64,000 nt of DNA from Candidatus Anammoxibacter sp. (GCA_021777055.1 JAIQZO010000102.1:44505-108504), one strand, 5' to 3'. Shown: positions 8,794-17,548, numbered from the stretch's first letter. Notes: generated by a model not told the origin, from the letters alone. Program-made: numbers and translations.

Positions 8794-9798
8794 TTAACCA
8801 AAGTTAAATTCCTTTAATAGTTTTTCCAATGACGATTTCTCAGCATCAGGTTTATGACGTTGGGCTAATGGTTGAATCCATTGTTTAAGCTCTTCTAGAA
8901 ACAGAGGATCATCTTCTGCTCGTAATATTAGGTCTGCAAGACTTTTCGTATCCTCAATAGGAAAATACCCTGGATAATCTTTTCCTAACATCCCAATAGA
9001 GCCAGAAATTTTAGACGCCAGTACGGGTACTCCTGTAATTATTGCTTCTGAAATAACGTTTGCGCCCCCTTCCATCAGAGAAGATAAAACGAGTAACTGA
9101 CAACTGGCAAGAATCCGCAAAGTTTTCCAATGGGGCCGTTCTCCCAGCCAGCAGTAGCGAGGATTTTGAATAGTCTCTTTGCGTGCTATTTCCTCAGCAT
9201 TACTATCTAAAGAATCTCCTAAATGAAGAATACGTACTCTAGAGGAGGCAGGAAGTTGGCGGCTGGCCAAAGATGCACGAAATGGATCCTTTACGGACCT
9301 GAGATGACCAATAACACACACGTCAAATGTTTTTTTCCGTTTAGGAATGTCTCCTTTTGGCCCTATAGCAGATTGGTAGACAACCCTTGCCTTGCTCCTA
9401 AACGTTTCCGGCAATTCCATTATACCCATCTGTTGAAGCAGAACCAAACGGTTTGCATATTCCAGAGACTTCTGACTATCCTGATCAACACGAATATCCT
9501 TATACAAATCTGTGCCGGTCAGGACAACAATTATAGGTTTATCATTATAAAGTTTGCGAAATTTTTCAATTGCGGAAAAACTACGACGAGCATGAAGGGC
9601 TATCATAAGATCACATGATAAGCCGCTGTATTTCTGTTCAATAACCACCTTATGCCCCAACTCTTTCAAAAACCGAGCCCAGCGAGTTGCAGTCATACGA
9701 TTGCCTTTTAGAGAATAACTTGGTGCAGGAGTAATCAGTACTATCTTCTTAACCTTATGCCGTTCATTTCCAGTTAGATTTGTACGTTTATTTCTCAT
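8794..9798 (-). CDS. senB: Probable selenosugar synthase SenB (TIGR04348-type glycosyltransferase)
   Basis: A 334-residue GT-B-fold glycosyltransferase. The N-terminal half has KIVLITPAPSYSLKGNRMTATRWARFL, typical of the TIGR04348 family; the C-terminal half has WLGERPHWKTLRILASCQLL, then LMEGGANVISEAIITGVPVLAS, the donor-binding Glu region. Family knowledge: SenB couples selenophosphate to a UDP-sugar to give a 1-selenosugar, the Se donor for SenA. It sits 90 bases downstream of... on the minus strand it precedes selD, and senA lies 933 bases further upstream. The neighbours SelD and SenA are the strongest support for this role rather than a generic glycosyltransferase. No clear ribosome-binding site is seen at the ATG. 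Confidence 0.78.
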   Translation of the reverse strand: MRNKRTNLTGNERHKVKKIVLITPAPSYSLKGNRMTATRWARFLKELGHKVVIEQKYSGLSCDLMIALHARRSFSAIEKFRKLYNDKPIIVVLTGTDLYKDIRVDQDSQKSLEYANRLVLLQQMGIMELPETFRSKARVVYQSAIGPKGDIPKRKKTFDVCVIGHLRSVKDPFRASLASRQLPASSRVRILHLGDSLDSNAEEIARKETIQNPRYCWLGERPHWKTLRILASCQLLVLSSLMEGGANVISEAIITGVPVLASKISGSIGMLGKDYPGYFPIEDTKSLADLILRAEDDPLFLEELKQWIQPLAQRHKPDAEKSSLEKLLKEFNFG

Positions 9799-9852
9799 GT
9801 ACGTTTTAGCCTAATTTATTATCAAATATTGAGTCGATATACTCTATCTCAT

Positions 9853-10017
9853 AGTGCGGCAAAGCCGCAACCAGATACAGGAGTCAGGAGACAGAATCCA
9901 GAATAAAGCATAGATTTCTATTTGTTTTACAGGAGAATTATTAATTGAAAATTTGTATTCAATTCCTGAATTATGTTTTCTATTTTTCTGAATTCAGACT
10001 CCTGTATTCTGTATTCA
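9853..10017. repeat. Dispersed repeat family A, copy 1 (imperfect palindrome)
   Basis: Begins with the hairpin GCGGC-AAA-GCCGC (9856-9868), then a left arm containing ATACAGGAGTCAGGAGACAG. A right arm at 9988-10017 contains GACTCCTGTATTCTGTATTC, roughly its reverse complement. The same arms recur at 17147-17317; related longer copies lie at 28039-28239 and 43443-43637. Confidence 0.65.
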
Positions 10018-10038
10018 ATAAAAACCACAAAATCTTAG

Positions 10039-10075
10039 AAAAAAGAAGTTTTTATAAAGTAATACTATAAAGATA
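10039..10075 (+). promoter_or_regulatory. Recurrent upstream element, copy 1
   Basis: AAAAGAAGTTTTTATAAAGT (10041-10060) followed by AATACTATAAAGAT. Nearly the same block stands before the histidine kinase (17091-17125, minus), the Cys-rich protein (21763-21795) and the DUF255 gene (28461-28495), with a weaker copy at 28281-28315. Here it lies 39-44 bases before a short reading frame with a strong ribosome-binding site. Confidence 0.6.
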
Positions 10076-10113
10076 TAGAAAGTTCTTTATGATCTATTTA
10101 TAGGAGGCCAGTA

Positions 10114-10296
10114 ATGTCAACGTTGTGTATTTTACCTTATTTCCATTTTAACCGGATACGAATTATCAAACAAGATATCGTTTATAATCTATTGATATCC
10201 ATGGTTACAATGGTATCTAGTCAAATACTAAACAATTACAAAACAACCTTCTTTTGTAGTGGCACAAGCCCCCATCGATATGCTAGATTGAGTTGA
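10114..10296 (+). CDS. Short unrecognised ORF with strong ribosome-binding site
   Basis: A 60-codon frame not recognised. It is preceded by ATAGGAGGCCAGTA, a near-perfect Shine-Dalgarno with good spacing, and by copy 1 of the recurrent upstream element, so it is probably transcribed and initiated. The product has a mildly hydrophobic stretch in the middle (about 25-40) and no motif. It may be a decayed gene or leader peptide; the coding potential beyond the first codons is unconvincing. Confidence 0.3.
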   Translation: MSTLCILPYFHFNRIRIIKQDIVYNLLISMVTMVSSQILNNYKTTFFCSGTSPHRYARLS

Positions 10297-10440
10297 TTCA
10301 AAGAAGACTTGTTAACACAAATAGTTTTGCAGCGTTTAAGCAATGAGACATGGGTTTTCACTTTTTACGTATGATTACCATTTTAATAACATTGACGGCC
10401 TTATTTCATATAAATAAAATCATTAAAATATAAGAAAATA

Positions 10441-10678
10441 ATGAAAGTCATAATAAATAGGGGGACTTGAAGATTCACTAGTTAAAGCTCTAAAAGAAAG
10501 AGCAAAACAAGAATGGACAAGTATAAACTTAACTTTATTGCATATTATCAAAGAAAGACTTGGGCTGAAGAAAAAACCAAAGAATGTAATTCATAATGAT
10601 CTTGACCATCTAGAGGAGATTTGGAATGATAGCGATCTATATGAGTTCGAGAAAGAAATTAACGACTTTGAAAAATAG
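10441..10678 (+). pseudogene. Antitoxin relic (FitA/CopG-like), frameshifted in a G-run
   Basis: From ATG 10441 the frame stops after nine codons at TGA 10468-10470. Removing one G from the GGGGG run at 10460-10464 restores MKVIINRGLEDSLVKALKER and a 78-residue product ending NDFEK at the TAG 10676-10678. The restored protein reads like the ribbon-helix-helix antitoxin that partners PIN-domain toxins (DSLVKALKERAKQE, then HNDLDHLEEIW). No toxin gene follows, because senA ends on the other strand at 10732. A sequencing error in the G-run is an alternative to real decay. Confidence 0.6.
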
Positions 10679-10731
10679 ATGAGGATCTGTGAAAATAATA
10701 AGATAAAGGGTTCCTTTCTATTTTTATTATT

Positions 10732-12048
10732 CTATTTCGCACATGTACGAAATCCGGCAAAAATGTCCCTTCGATCTGGCAGGAAAAAATTACGGTAGCT
10801 ATTACGGATCAAACGGGAGCTGGTGGCCCAACTACCACCACGCAATACCTTCCTGTATCCAAACCAGGGAGCAGAATACTCCTTATAAGGATGATCCACT
10901 ATATATCCAGGGTAAGGATAAAAGGCTGAAGATGTCCATTCCCAAACATTTCCAATCATTTGTCTACATCCAAAAGCACTTTCTCCCAAAGGATACGCAC
11001 CAACATCCACGCTACCCATAGATGTAAAATCAATATTTGCAAATTCAGAGGAAACAGCTCCTTTCCATGGATAGATGCGGTTGTTTTCTTTAATACCAAG
11101 ACCACTTTCCAAAGGTTCCGCAGACGCAGCCAATTCCCATTCCGCTTCAGTGGGCAAACGCCGATTAGCCCAATTGGAATACGCCTCCGCTTCATACCAG
11201 TTAACATGAATGATCGGAGCATATTCTTTAATAGGATAATAGGTATCAAAATATCTAACCAACCATTGATTTCCCTCCCGTTGCCAATAAACCGGATGTT
11301 TGGCCTCTGAGTTAGAAAGCCAGACACGTCCACTATAACTCCAATAACCATCTTCTTCATAACCTCCAGCATCTACAAATTCTGCAAATTCACCATTTGT
11401 TACCTGCCCACGGGCAATCTTGAATGAAGGCACCTCAACCATATGTCCCCATTTTTCATTATCAAAGACAAATCCAGCATCAGGAGTGGCCCCCAGTCTG
11501 AACATCTCTCCCGGTATTTCCACATCACCTGGCAATGGACCTGCATTGAAAGACACATTCTTGCCGTTATTCTCTAAACTCAATCTAGGTCTACTATATT
11601 CAAGGGTTTGCCTCATATAAGTAAATGCTTCACAATGCATATCTTCATGGATGATGGAGAGAAGATATAAATATGTTTCACGTGCGTCCGGTTCATGGGA
11701 CTCCAACCTTTCTATTAACCGATTTTGCACTTTCTCCATGTAGTCAAGAGTCTCTTCCCTGTTTGGTAATTTCAATGACCATCTATCGTCGTGCATCACC
11801 TGAAAAGAGTCGTACAATTCATCTGCATTTTCAATAATTGGTTCCGTTTTGTCTAACTGACACAGTGCAAATGCGTCATAGAAAAACGCTACATGCCCGA
11901 TTTCCCACAGAAAGGGATTAACAATTTCAAGTAAATGAACAGTGAACTGTTCATCACTAAGATCATCAATTAACTCTAAAGTCCTCTTTCTAGTATCTTT
12001 AAGATGGCTAACCAGCTCAGAACCTGTAAGTTTATAATTTACGTTCAT
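10732..12048 (-). CDS. senA: Selenoneine synthase SenA / EgtB-type non-haem iron C-S(e) bond enzyme
   Basis: A 438-residue protein with an N-terminal DinB_2 four-helix domain (about 8-160) and a C-terminal FGE-sulfatase domain (about 185-438). The iron-binding triad of EgtB-type enzymes is complete: His52 in NPFLWEIGHVAFF, and His134 and His138 in IIHEDMHCEAFTY, almost the same numbers as in mycobacterial EgtB. The C-terminal domain has RGQVTNGEFAEFVDAGG, LPTEAEWELAA, GNVWEWTSS and VLRGGSWAT. Such enzymes join hercynine to a sulfur or selenium donor with oxygen. Its neighbours SelD and SenB favour selenium and a SenA role; EgtB proper cannot be excluded. No EgtD methyltransferase (hercynine source) is in the window. 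GGAG stands 9 bases before the ATG. Confidence 0.8.
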   Translation of the reverse strand: MNVNYKLTGSELVSHLKDTRKRTLELIDDLSDEQFTVHLLEIVNPFLWEIGHVAFFYDAFALCQLDKTEPIIENADELYDSFQVMHDDRWSLKLPNREETLDYMEKVQNRLIERLESHEPDARETYLYLLSIIHEDMHCEAFTYMRQTLEYSRPRLSLENNGKNVSFNAGPLPGDVEIPGEMFRLGATPDAGFVFDNEKWGHMVEVPSFKIARGQVTNGEFAEFVDAGGYEEDGYWSYSGRVWLSNSEAKHPVYWQREGNQWLVRYFDTYYPIKEYAPIIHVNWYEAEAYSNWANRRLPTEAEWELAASAEPLESGLGIKENNRIYPWKGAVSSEFANIDFTSMGSVDVGAYPLGESAFGCRQMIGNVWEWTSSAFYPYPGYIVDHPYKEYSAPWFGYRKVLRGGSWATSSRLIRNSYRNFFLPDRRDIFAGFRTCAK

Positions 12049-12062
12049 AGAAACTGCTCCGT

Positions 12063-12563
12063 TTAAATAGTACTTTCATTCTCTTTTGCCCAATTCCCAA
12101 GGGATTTACGAGTCCGAATGATCTGTCCTACATGATAAGCATTGTGGTCTGCAACAAGAAATACTTGTCGCAAGTAAGTATGGTCATTTCCATGAGGAAT
12201 CTTTGCAAAAAGGTCAATATCCGGATCATGTACTAGGTTTACAACTTTGTCCAAATCTGCAAAAAAGGATGAAGTGGTAGTAACCCACATCTCTTCGGTT
12301 AGGGTATTTATATTTGAAGGCCAGTATTCCTCAGGCCAATCAGGAGATATCCATGAGGCATCAAGGGTATAACGTAAAATATCCTCCTGCGCTATCCTCA
12401 TGTGTTCAATTAATTCCCACACTGAATGGAGACCGGTTCCGGGCCGCACATTACGTATCTCCGGTTTGAGTCCGAACAACGCACGTTCCACTTTAGCGTG
12501 TGCTTGCTCGCCCCGCAACAAATCTTTAAGGTGCTCACGCAAAATATTATCATTCAAAACCAT
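12063..12563 (-). CDS. DinB-family protein
   Basis: A 166-residue DinB/YfiT four-helix protein. The possible metal-site histidines are His54 (SVWELIEHM) and His140 and His144 (VADHNAYHVGQII), the usual DinB triad pattern. DinB-fold proteins include thiol-dependent transferases and isomerases using bacillithiol, mycothiol or glutathione. The stop lies 14 bases before senA on the same strand and both have ribosome-binding sites, so it is the first gene of a two-gene operon with senA. A link to thiol or selenol handling is inference from this position. AAGGG precedes the ATG. Confidence 0.85.
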   Translation of the reverse strand: MVLNDNILREHLKDLLRGEQAHAKVERALFGLKPEIRNVRPGTGLHSVWELIEHMRIAQEDILRYTLDASWISPDWPEEYWPSNINTLTEEMWVTTTSSFFADLDKVVNLVHDPDIDLFAKIPHGNDHTYLRQVFLVADHNAYHVGQIIRTRKSLGNWAKENESTI

Positions 12564-12944
12564 TTACCCTTATACAAAATTAAATGTTGTAATTCTATAT
12601 AGTCGTACTAATAATCTCATTAATATATTATTCTAATGCACCTCTTTAATATATCAACATAAAACCTTTTTTATTAGTATGTTTCAGAAAAACAAATGAA
12701 CTTTGTTTCTCAGTTACTGAATTATTAAAAATCAGCTCAATGGCAATCAGAATCCAAGATATACATCTTATATAGTAAATTAATCCCGAAACAATGAATC
12801 ATACGCAGACGAAAGACTTGTAAAAGAACATAAGAAAGACGAGAAAAGGAGAAGAGATGGCGACGAGTTGGAGAAAAAACTTAACTATCATGAAAAGATT
12901 ATGAATTGACATATTACAACAAAAGATGCCACGATTACTCATGC
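12564..12944. other. Intergenic region upstream of the DinB-senA operon
   Basis: Contains the promoter region of the DinB-senA operon and the downstream flank of nirK. A short Lys/Glu/Arg-rich open stretch at about 12794-12909 (plus; ending HEKIMN and TGA) has no start codon or ribosome-binding site and is not called. Confidence 0.5.
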
Positions 12945-12977
12945 TTTCCGGAGCAGTCTTTTAGACTGCTCCGGAAA
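12945..12977 (-). terminator. Perfect 15-bp hairpin at the nirK 3' end
   Basis: TTTCCGGAGCAGTCT (12945-12959), loop TTT, AGACTGCTCCGGAAA (12963-12977). It lies 7 bases after the nirK stop. A G+C-rich stem just after the gene is typical of transcription termination or mRNA 3'-end stabilisation, although the T-run on the minus strand is weak. Confidence 0.75.
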
Positions 12978-12984
12978 CAATATT

Positions 12985-14085
12985 TTATTCTACAACCATT
13001 ATCCCTATAGAACCTTTCATGAAACACTTCATATCGTGATCAACTAAAATATGAATGCCGTTATCTTTACCTAAAGAATCGCTTTTGACATCCGTCTTAA
13101 ATCCCACAGCTAGCGCTGATGCCGTTGGTACATCAACCGTTTGAATATTTTTTAATGGTCTGGACTTAAGGTCTCCCAATTGCCAAACATTATCAAATAT
13201 TTCTCCAATTATATGAAAGTGCGACACCATTCCCATATTTCCGTAATAGAGCATAACGTTATCATCTTTTGAACTGACAAGCGGATGATCAATAAGTGCA
13301 TCCATACGCCCCTGATAAACGCAATAATCAGTTACCCCGCTCTTAATCAATTTTTCTGCGTCAAACGTTGCCGCCCCTTCGTTTGTGGTTGCTTCCTTGT
13401 CAACAAACATACTGTGCTTTAACACAAAGTACTCTTTATCCGCTTTATCCAGAGCCTTTCTAAAGTTACCTTTTTTAGGTTCAACCAACATCATACCCAT
13501 CATGCCATTATGAGGGTGGCGAGCAATATCCATGGGGGATCCATCACCAACACAATGGTAAATATATATACCTGGTACATCTGCGGTAAATGTAAATTCC
13601 GCTGTTTCTCCCGACAGGGCTCTTAGTTCAGTTGCGCCACCCTGGAATCCTGTAACCGCATGAAAATCTATTGAATGTACAGTAGTTCCATTATTTACTA
13701 GTTTTATTGTAACTTCGTTACCCTCTAGCACCCTAATAAACGGCCCCGGTACTTTTGTATCACTTTCATTCTCACCAAAAGTAAAATATTCGTAAAGAAC
13801 ATCATCTTCCGTACCCCATTTTCTATCCTCACCAGGACTTAAAGGTGCGACAGTTTCATTAGCGAAAATTTCAAATGTTCCGCCATCCGGCAATACAGAA
13901 ACGGCAGAAACATCAGGATCCCTTGTTATATCTGGATCAGGATCTCCTTCAGCTCCGGGATTACTAAAAAGTATTGGAGGATTAAACTCCGGCGGAAAAG
14001 ACGAAGCCCACAAACTATTGCTTACAATAAAGCCAAAAACAAAGACCGAAAAAAACAGAAAAAACACCTTTAAATATCTTTGCAC
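12985..14085 (-). CDS. nirK: Copper-containing nitrite reductase, AniA-type NirK
   Basis: A 366-residue exported two-cupredoxin protein (signal peptide 1-28, ending NSLWA-S). It reduces nitrite to nitric oxide in the periplasm. Type 1 Cu ligands are His137, Cys178, His190 and Met195 (VHSIDFHA, IYHCVGDG, RHPHNGMMGM); type 2 ligands are His142, His177 and His350 (HILVDHD). The catalytic pair is Asp140 and His291 in SHFHIIGEIFDNVW, which closely matches the Neisseria AniA form rather than the Achromobacter form. Start is GTG at 14085 with AGGAG 7-8 bases upstream. An FNR/DNR-like box lies about 195 bases upstream. The loop between Cys178 and His190 is three residues longer than in classical NirK. 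Confidence 0.87.
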   Translation of the reverse strand: MQRYLKVFFLFFSVFVFGFIVSNSLWASSFPPEFNPPILFSNPGAEGDPDPDITRDPDVSAVSVLPDGGTFEIFANETVAPLSPGEDRKWGTEDDVLYEYFTFGENESDTKVPGPFIRVLEGNEVTIKLVNNGTTVHSIDFHAVTGFQGGATELRALSGETAEFTFTADVPGIYIYHCVGDGSPMDIARHPHNGMMGMMLVEPKKGNFRKALDKADKEYFVLKHSMFVDKEATTNEGAATFDAEKLIKSGVTDYCVYQGRMDALIDHPLVSSKDDNVMLYYGNMGMVSHFHIIGEIFDNVWQLGDLKSRPLKNIQTVDVPTASALAVGFKTDVKSDSLGKDNGIHILVDHDMKCFMKGSIGIMVVE

Positions 14086-14278
14086 CTTTTCTCTCCTTTT
14101 TTTAGAAACATAATTTATTAATTAACAGAAACAACCTTTTATAATTTAATGAACACTCCTCCTTTCCTTATTACTTTGGACACTATCACATTAGAGATAC
14201 AGTTCCAACCGAACACTATTTTATTTGTTGTTTCTGTACATCCTATCCATAATTTATTATCTTTCACAGAACAATTCA

Positions 14279-14292
14279 TTGACTTAAATCAA
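14279..14292 (-). promoter_or_regulatory. FNR/DNR-type box upstream of nirK
   Basis: TTGACTTAAATCAA matches the FNR/CRP-family half-sites TTGAY-N4-RTCAA. It lies in the 264-base gap between the histidine kinase stop and nirK, so nirK is the only gene it could activate. FNR, DNR and NNR proteins control denitrification genes in many bacteria. The 195-base distance from the start codon implies a long leader or an upstream promoter. Confidence 0.55.
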
Positions 14293-14349
14293 GAATGGAT
14301 GGATCTGTAAAATAAAGAACTTATAGAAAAAGATATAAAGATTTCCTTA

Positions 14350-17034
14350 TCAGACAAAGTCACCTTTAATCACCTTTTGCAATAGTTCATTCATCTCTTG
14401 TATCTTAAATGGCTTTGTTATAACACCTTTAAATCCATACTCTTTATAATTTGACATAATCTTATCATTGGAATAACCACTATACACAATGGCTTTTGCT
14501 TTAGAATCTATCTCAAGAAGCGGTTTAATGGTTTTATTACCTCCCATTCCTCCCGGTATTGTTAAATCCATTATTACAGCATCAAAAGGTTTATTCATAT
14601 CTATAGCTTCCCGGTAAAATTTTAATGCTTCTTCTCCATCCTTTGCACTCTCAACGCTATATCCAATAAAACTCAGCATCTGTTTAAAAGCATTCCTGAT
14701 ACATTCTTCGTCATCCATTACTAATATTTTACAATTGTCTGCAAGAGGAACTATTACATCTGATTTATCTGTTGCAAAACTTTCTCTTAATGACGCTGGT
14801 AGATAGACAAAAAATGTTGTCCCAACGTTCACCTCCGATTCTACCTTAATTAGCCCTCCATGCTTATTAACAATTGCATATGATGAAGAAAGTCCAAGCC
14901 CACTTCCCATCTCTTTTGTTGTAAAATATGGATCAAATATTCTCTGTAAAATCTTTTCCGGTATTCCAACACCTTGATCTTTTATAGAAATCTTTATATA
15001 CCTTCCGGGACTTAAGAAATCTATTTCTTCCACCTTGTGTTTGGATATATTTTCAACGCTGATATAAACGTTACCACCATCAGGCATAGCTTGATTTGCA
15101 TTTATAACAAGATTATTAATTACCTGGCTTATCTGCCCCTCGTCTATTTCTGCGGACCAGATATTATCAGGAATAAGAAGCTCGCATTTTACATTAGAAC
15201 CTCTTAAGACAAAATCTGCCGACTCTTTTATTAATGAAGCAATAGATGTTTCTCTTTTAATAGGCATTCCACCTTTTGAAAAAGTGAGTAGTTGTGCGGT
15301 TAAATCCTTTGCTCTATGTGAAGCATTTTCAATGGTTGATAGAGCCTTGAAGACACCGTCATCTTTTCCAGATTCCATGTAAAGCTTTGCTAGACCTGAA
15401 GTACCCAAAATAACAGTTAGAATATTATTAAAATCATGTGCAATTCCTCCGGCAAGAACTCCAACAGATTCGAGTTTTTGTATCTTTAACATTTCTTCTT
15501 CCATTCTTTTTCGATCCGCAATGTTACGGACAAAAGCACAAATATATTCATGCCCATCATACTCATGAAAAGTGGCTTGTATTTCCACTGGAAACAATTT
15601 TCCATCTTTAGTCTTATGGTTCGATTCAAAAATTAGCGTGCTTTCTTCCTTCATTTCTTTCCAATGATTCTGCCACACATCTTCAGGGAAGCCAGGATCT
15701 ATTTCTGGTACTCTAATGGACATTAGTTCGTTATAAGAATACCCCAACGTCTGATAGGCGGCTTTATTAGCATAGATAATCCTACCATCTGAATTTATCC
15801 AATATGTTGCATCTGCGTTGTTATCTAATGCAAAATTAGCAAATCTGAGTTTTTCCTCTGTCTTCTTAAATTCTGTAATATCGTTTGCGACACATATAAC
15901 ACCATACAAATTACTATTGTTGTCATACATTGCGGAAGAAGAAAAGAGAACCGGTATCTCTTTTCCACCTTTTGATAGATAAATCTTTTCTAAAATATTG
16001 CCAGAATTTGATTTTATTAAGTTGTTAAAATTCGTTTCTTTTAACAGCGATTCCTTTGCAAAGATAACGTCAATGTGTAGGTTTACAATTTCATTATTTG
16101 TGTAACCTAAAAGATCAAGAGTGGATTTATTTACAGTTTTGATATTGCCGTCTGCCGCCACAACAATCAAACTCTCTACCATATTATTAATAATACTATC
16201 TACATAGTCTTTGGAAACAGTTGTACTTCTGAGGTTTTCCGCCATCTTTCTGAAAGACTTCGCTAATTGTCCAATTTCGTCTTTTGTATTAATATCAATT
16301 TTGGTTTCCAGTTTACCTTTACCTACTTCAGCTACAGCATTTTTCAGTTCTATAATAGGGTTAGAGATTGAACGAGATATGTGAATACCTATATATATTG
16401 CAAAGAGGAAAACAACAATAGTTAAAATCAAGACTAATAGTGAACTAATTCTAATTAACTTTTGTGCACCTTTTGTTGCGAAATCTATTGTCTTGGTGGA
16501 ACTCAACAGAACTTCATCATATTTGGCCCCTCTTCTGTGAACATAATTTCTAAGTCCTTGTTCGTAAACAAGCTTTTTGTCCTCATAAGCAGTGCTATCC
16601 AGAATTTTAACAGCTTTTTCCCTTTGACCATTTTTTACAAATCCCATGGACTTATACTCCATTTCCACAAGAGCAATGTTTGCTTGATTAATACTAGAGA
16701 AGAATTTTTTGTCTTTTTCATCGCCTTTAAGAATAGCGTCCTTTATAATTTTTTTCAGTTTTGGTTCTACAGATAAATATCTTTCCGCCCATTTCTTTTC
16801 CTCTGTATAGGCGTAGTTTCTCGCAGATTGGGTCAAAATTTCATCATAATAACGTATAAGTTGAGATAGAGAATCTAAGGAGGACTTAGCTTCTAGCGCT
16901 TTTATACTTGCAGGTATATCTTTTTTCAAAGGTTCTGCTATTTTATTTAACTGGATAAAAGAAAAGTACCCTACAACTCCAACAGCAAGAGAAACTAATA
17001 AATATCCTAAAGTAAACTTTCGTACTATTCTCAT
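14350..17034 (-). CDS. Membrane-bound hybrid histidine kinase (4HB-HAMP-PAS-PAS-HisKA-HATPase-REC)
   Basis: The open frame extends to a TTG at 17058, but the ATG at 17034 has GAGG 11 bases upstream and starts directly with the first membrane segment, giving 894 residues. In order: TM1 (about 8-28), a periplasmic four-helix sensor (to about 190), TM2 (about 195-220), HAMP (to about 270), PAS (about 285-395, SLIVVAADGNIKTVN), PAS (about 400-510), HisKA with AGGIAHDFNNILTVI, HATPase with NLVINANQAM, DQGVGIP and GLGLSSSYAIV, and a C-terminal receiver with VIMDLTIPGGMGG. The signal is unknown. It is divergent to nothing and stands alone after nirK; a copy of the recurrent upstream element lies 57 bases before its start. 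Confidence 0.9.
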   Translation of the reverse strand: MRIVRKFTLGYLLVSLAVGVVGYFSFIQLNKIAEPLKKDIPASIKALEAKSSLDSLSQLIRYYDEILTQSARNYAYTEEKKWAERYLSVEPKLKKIIKDAILKGDEKDKKFFSSINQANIALVEMEYKSMGFVKNGQREKAVKILDSTAYEDKKLVYEQGLRNYVHRRGAKYDEVLLSSTKTIDFATKGAQKLIRISSLLVLILTIVVFLFAIYIGIHISRSISNPIIELKNAVAEVGKGKLETKIDINTKDEIGQLAKSFRKMAENLRSTTVSKDYVDSIINNMVESLIVVAADGNIKTVNKSTLDLLGYTNNEIVNLHIDVIFAKESLLKETNFNNLIKSNSGNILEKIYLSKGGKEIPVLFSSSAMYDNNSNLYGVICVANDITEFKKTEEKLRFANFALDNNADATYWINSDGRIIYANKAAYQTLGYSYNELMSIRVPEIDPGFPEDVWQNHWKEMKEESTLIFESNHKTKDGKLFPVEIQATFHEYDGHEYICAFVRNIADRKRMEEEMLKIQKLESVGVLAGGIAHDFNNILTVILGTSGLAKLYMESGKDDGVFKALSTIENASHRAKDLTAQLLTFSKGGMPIKRETSIASLIKESADFVLRGSNVKCELLIPDNIWSAEIDEGQISQVINNLVINANQAMPDGGNVYISVENISKHKVEEIDFLSPGRYIKISIKDQGVGIPEKILQRIFDPYFTTKEMGSGLGLSSSYAIVNKHGGLIKVESEVNVGTTFFVYLPASLRESFATDKSDVIVPLADNCKILVMDDEECIRNAFKQMLSFIGYSVESAKDGEEALKFYREAIDMNKPFDAVIMDLTIPGGMGGNKTIKPLLEIDSKAKAIVYSGYSNDKIMSNYKEYGFKGVITKPFKIQEMNELLQKVIKGDFV

Positions 17035-17090
17035 TTTAAGCGCAACCTCGCAAAGCAATTTAAACCATTTAATTTAACAACGGTATCGTG

Positions 17091-17125
17091 CTATATAGTA
17101 TTACTTTATAAAAGCTTCTTTTTTT
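17091..17125 (-). promoter_or_regulatory. Recurrent upstream element, copy 2
   Basis: Read on the minus strand: AAAAGAAGCTTTTATAAAGT then AATACTATATAG, 57 bases before the histidine kinase ATG. It matches copy 1 at about 30 of 33 positions and, like copy 1, stands about 22 bases from an arm of a family A repeat. Confidence 0.6.
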
Positions 17126-17146
17126 AAAAGACTTTGTCGCTTTTAT

Positions 17147-17317
17147 GGAATACAGAATCCAGGAGTCAGAGGCCAGAATAATTGAAAACATGATTAAGGA
17201 AATGCATACTAACCTTATGATTAAAAATATGGCAAAATGATTACAAACCTATAATTCATTCTGAATTCTGACTCCTGGTTTCTGTATTCCTAATTTGGGT
17301 TGCGGCTTCACCGCAAC
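17147..17317. repeat. Dispersed repeat family A, copy 2 (long inverted repeat)
   Basis: Left arm 17147-17179 and right arm 17258-17290 are reverse complements at about 28 of 32 positions (core GGAATACAGAA, CCAGGAGTCAGA). The right side continues to a hairpin GTTGCGG-CTTCA-CCGCAAC (17299-17317), equivalent to the GCGGC hairpin of copy 1. Confidence 0.75.
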
Positions 17318-17378
17318 TATAAAAGCATTCATAAAAATCAACAGCCCATAATGTACAAACAATTTTTGCTAAGGAATG

Positions 17379-17548
17379 GGTATGTAATAAATTGTGCATG
17401 TAACGTCCAAATTTCCATTAGATTTTTTCAAATTGATTGAACAAAAGCGGAAGCACGGCCGTATTAGCATTGAGGATTTGGAGATTGAAATTTGGACAAA
17501 TAGAATGTAAAATTTAGTATTAGATGCATAATTTATTATACTCACGCG
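17379..17548. repeat. Dispersed repeat family B, copy 1 (MITE-like)
   Basis: Aligns over its whole length with the reverse complement of 61905-62080. Shared blocks include AAATTGTGCATGTAAC / AAATTATGCATGTAAC, GATTGAAC, GGAAGC(A/G)CGGCC, and TTGAGGATTTGG. The ends are degenerate inverted repeats (TATGTAATAAATTGTGCAT against ATGCATAATTTATTATAC). Confidence 0.7.
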
